A stretch of DNA of 64,000 bases from Pseudomonas entomophila (GTDB lineage Bacteria > Pseudomonadota > Gammaproteobacteria > Pseudomonadales > Pseudomonadaceae): the NCBI RefSeq assembly GCF_023277925.1, contig NZ_CP063832.1:4338501-4402500 (forward strand). The letters run 5' to 3'. Below, piece after piece: positions 62,657 to 64,000 of the stretch. The notes under the pieces are model-generated. The model was not told where the DNA came from, did not search any database, and saw nothing but the letters and a program-made list of their open reading frames with translations. The position numbers and the translations under genes were made by a program. The stretch's first letter is position 1, and the number at the start of each line of letters is the position of its first letter.

Positions 62657-63600
62657 TGTGCAGCCTCCAGCTTAGCCAACACTTCGTCACGCAGTTCAGG
62701 AGAAGCCATCGGGAAGCCCAGGCGTGCGCGGGCTTGCAGGTAGCTTTGCGCCACGTCACGGGCGAGCGTGCGTACGCGCAGGATGTAGCGCTGGCGCTCG
62801 GTCACCGAGATGGCGCGGCGGGCGTCCAGCAGGTTGAAGGTGTGCGAGGCTTTCAGGACCATTTCGTAGGTCGGCAGCGGCAGGTCCAGCTTGATCAGGC
62901 GGTTCGCTTCGCTTTCGTAGAAGTCGAACAGCTCGAACAGCTTCTCGACGTTGGCGTGCTCGAAGTTGTAGGTCGACTGCTCCACTTCGTTCTGGTGGAA
63001 CACGTCGCCGTAGGTGACCTTGCCGAACGGGCCGTCGGCCCATACCAGGTCGTAGACCGAGTCCACGCCCTGCAGGTACATGGCCAGGCGCTCCAGGCCG
63101 TAGGTGATTTCACCGGTGACCGGGTAGCACTCGATGCCGCCGACCTGCTGGAAGTAGGTGAACTGGGTCACCTCCATGCCGTTCAGCCAGATTTCCCAGC
63201 CCAGGCCCCAGGCGCCGAGGGTCGGCGATTCCCAGTTGTCTTCGACGAAGCGGATGTCGTGAACCAGCGGGTCCAGGCCGATGGCTTTCAGCGAGCCGAG
63301 GTACAGCTCCTGGAAGTTGGCCGGGTTTGGCTTGAGCACCACCTGGAACTGGTAGTAGTGCTGCAGGCGGTTGGGGTTTTCGCCATACCGTCCGTCGGCG
63401 GGGCGACGGCTAGGCTGCACATAGGCGGCGTTCCACGTCTCTGGGCCCACGGCGCGCAGGAAGGTGGCGGTATGGAAAGTGCCGGCGCCTACTTCCATAT
63501 CGTAGGGCTGAAGCACCACACAACCTTGCTCGGCCCAGTAGTTCTGCAGGGCGAGGATCAGGTCTTGGAAGGTACGCACGGCTGGCGTAGGCTGGCTCAC
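62653..63600 (-). CDS. glyQ: Glycyl-tRNA synthetase alpha subunit
   Basis: The 315-residue catalytic class II subunit activates glycine. It has [30 protein letters not shown] near the N-terminus and [28 protein letters not shown], both diagnostic. The start is the GTG at 63598-63600 ([12 protein letters not shown]), with AGGTGA upstream; a GTG at 63609 is the longer alternative. It is divergent from tag. Confidence 0.97.
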   Translation of the reverse strand: MSQPTPAVRTFQDLILALQNYWAEQGCVVLQPYDMEVGAGTFHTATFLRAVGPETWNAAYVQPSRRPADGRYGENPNRLQHYYQFQVVLKPNPANFQELYLGSLKAIGLDPLVHDIRFVEDNWESPTLGAWGLGWEIWLNGMEVTQFTYFQQVGGIECYPVTGEITYGLERLAMYLQGVDSVYDLVWADGPFGKVTYGDVFHQNEVEQSTYNFEHANVEKLFELFDFYESEANRLIKLDLPLPTYEMVLKASHTFNLLDARRAISVTERQRYILRVRTLARDVAQSYLQARARLGFPMASPELRDEVLAKLEAAQ

Positions 63601-63684
63601 GAAATTCACCTGTATCTGGGGATGCGGATGTAAAGAGCGGGAGTATAACCCGATTCGCCTCGCCCTCTACGTAATTGGAGCCTT

Positions 63685-64000
63685 ATGCCACGCTGCTTTT
63701 GGTGTTCCGACGATCCGTTGTACGAGGCCTATCACGACCACGAGTGGGGAACGCCGCAGCGCGACCCGGCGTTGCTCTTCGAGATGCTTTTGCTCGAAGG
63801 GTTCCAGGCGGGGCTCTCGTGGATCACCGTATTGAAGAAACGCGAGCGCTATCGCCAGGTGCTGCACGGTTTCGACCCGGTGCAACTGGCGCGCTTGAGC
63901 GACGAACGCATCGAGGAGCTTATGCTGGATGTCGGCATCATCCGCAACCGCCTCAAGCTCAAGGCCGTGCGCCGCAACGCCGAGGCCTGGCTGGCTGTGG
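63685..64000 (+). CDS. tag: DNA-3-methyladenine glycosylase I, 3' end outside window
   Basis: The visible first 105 codons begin MPRCFWCSDDPLYEAYHDHEWG and include LLLEGFQAGLSWITVLKKRERYRQV, the Tag family N-terminus with zinc-binding Cys and His residues. The enzyme excises 3-methyladenine from alkylated DNA. The start ATG at 63685 has TTGGAG upstream. The gene is cut by the end of the window. Confidence 0.95.
   Translation, partial: MPRCFWCSDDPLYEAYHDHEWGTPQRDPALLFEMLLLEGFQAGLSWITVLKKRERYRQVLHGFDPVQLARLSDERIEELMLDVGIIRNRLKLKAVRRNAEAWLAV

Overview
This window is the replication-origin region of a fluorescent Pseudomonas of the P. putida group. The gene order parB-parA-rsmG-mnmG-mnmE-yidC-yidD-rnpA-rpmH-(oriC)-dnaA-dnaN-recF-gyrB, the high GC content, the Pseudomonas-type REP elements and close protein resemblance to P. 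putida-group sequences all point this way. A complete hcnABC hydrogen cyanide synthase operon next to glmS suggests a cyanogenic species such as P. entomophila or a relative; the species cannot be fixed from sequence reading alone.

Left part (1-22.7 kb). A truncated membrane PAS-PAS-GGDEF protein is followed by uvrD, a Tim44-like membrane protein, a SUKH-family protein, a CPA2 cation/proton antiporter, an acyl-CoA thioesterase, pdxY and a DUF3301 protein. Next comes a zinc-starvation locus: two COG0523 GTPases, DUF1826, a small exported protein and the zinc-independent GTP cyclohydrolase folE2, arranged around a perfect Zur-type palindrome. Then come DUF3617, cardiolipin synthase (cls), cyclopropane fatty acid synthase (cfa), an orphan dihydrolipoyl dehydrogenase (lpd3), and hcnABC with recognisable ANR and RsmA sites.

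Centre (22.7-49.9 kb). glmS-glmR and glmU precede the complete F1Fo ATP synthase operon atpIBEFHAGDC, all on the minus strand, with strong intercistronic hairpins at several stoichiometry-changing junctions. parAB, rsmG-mnmG and mnmE follow. A first DnaA-box/AT-rich intergenic region lies upstream of mnmG, and the main oriC lies between rpmH and dnaA. The dnaA-dnaN-recF-gyrB operon leaves oriC to the right. Four parS sites lie in the window, in folE2, recF (two) and just after gyrB.

Right part (49.9-64 kb). A sulfide/sulfane-sulfur module consists of a sigma-54 activator with the three-cysteine spacing of FisR, a divergently encoded persulfide dioxygenase, a type II SQR-like flavoprotein and a TauE/SafE exporter. 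It has a -24/-12 promoter preceded by a helically phased CTGNCA repeat array. Next are a LysR regulator with a GMC oxidoreductase and an MHS-family transporter, both carrying Crc/Hfq-type CA motifs. The window closes with a PlsC-type acyltransferase, gmhB, glyS, glyQ and the start of tag.

No tRNA, rRNA, CRISPR array, insertion sequence or prophage was seen.
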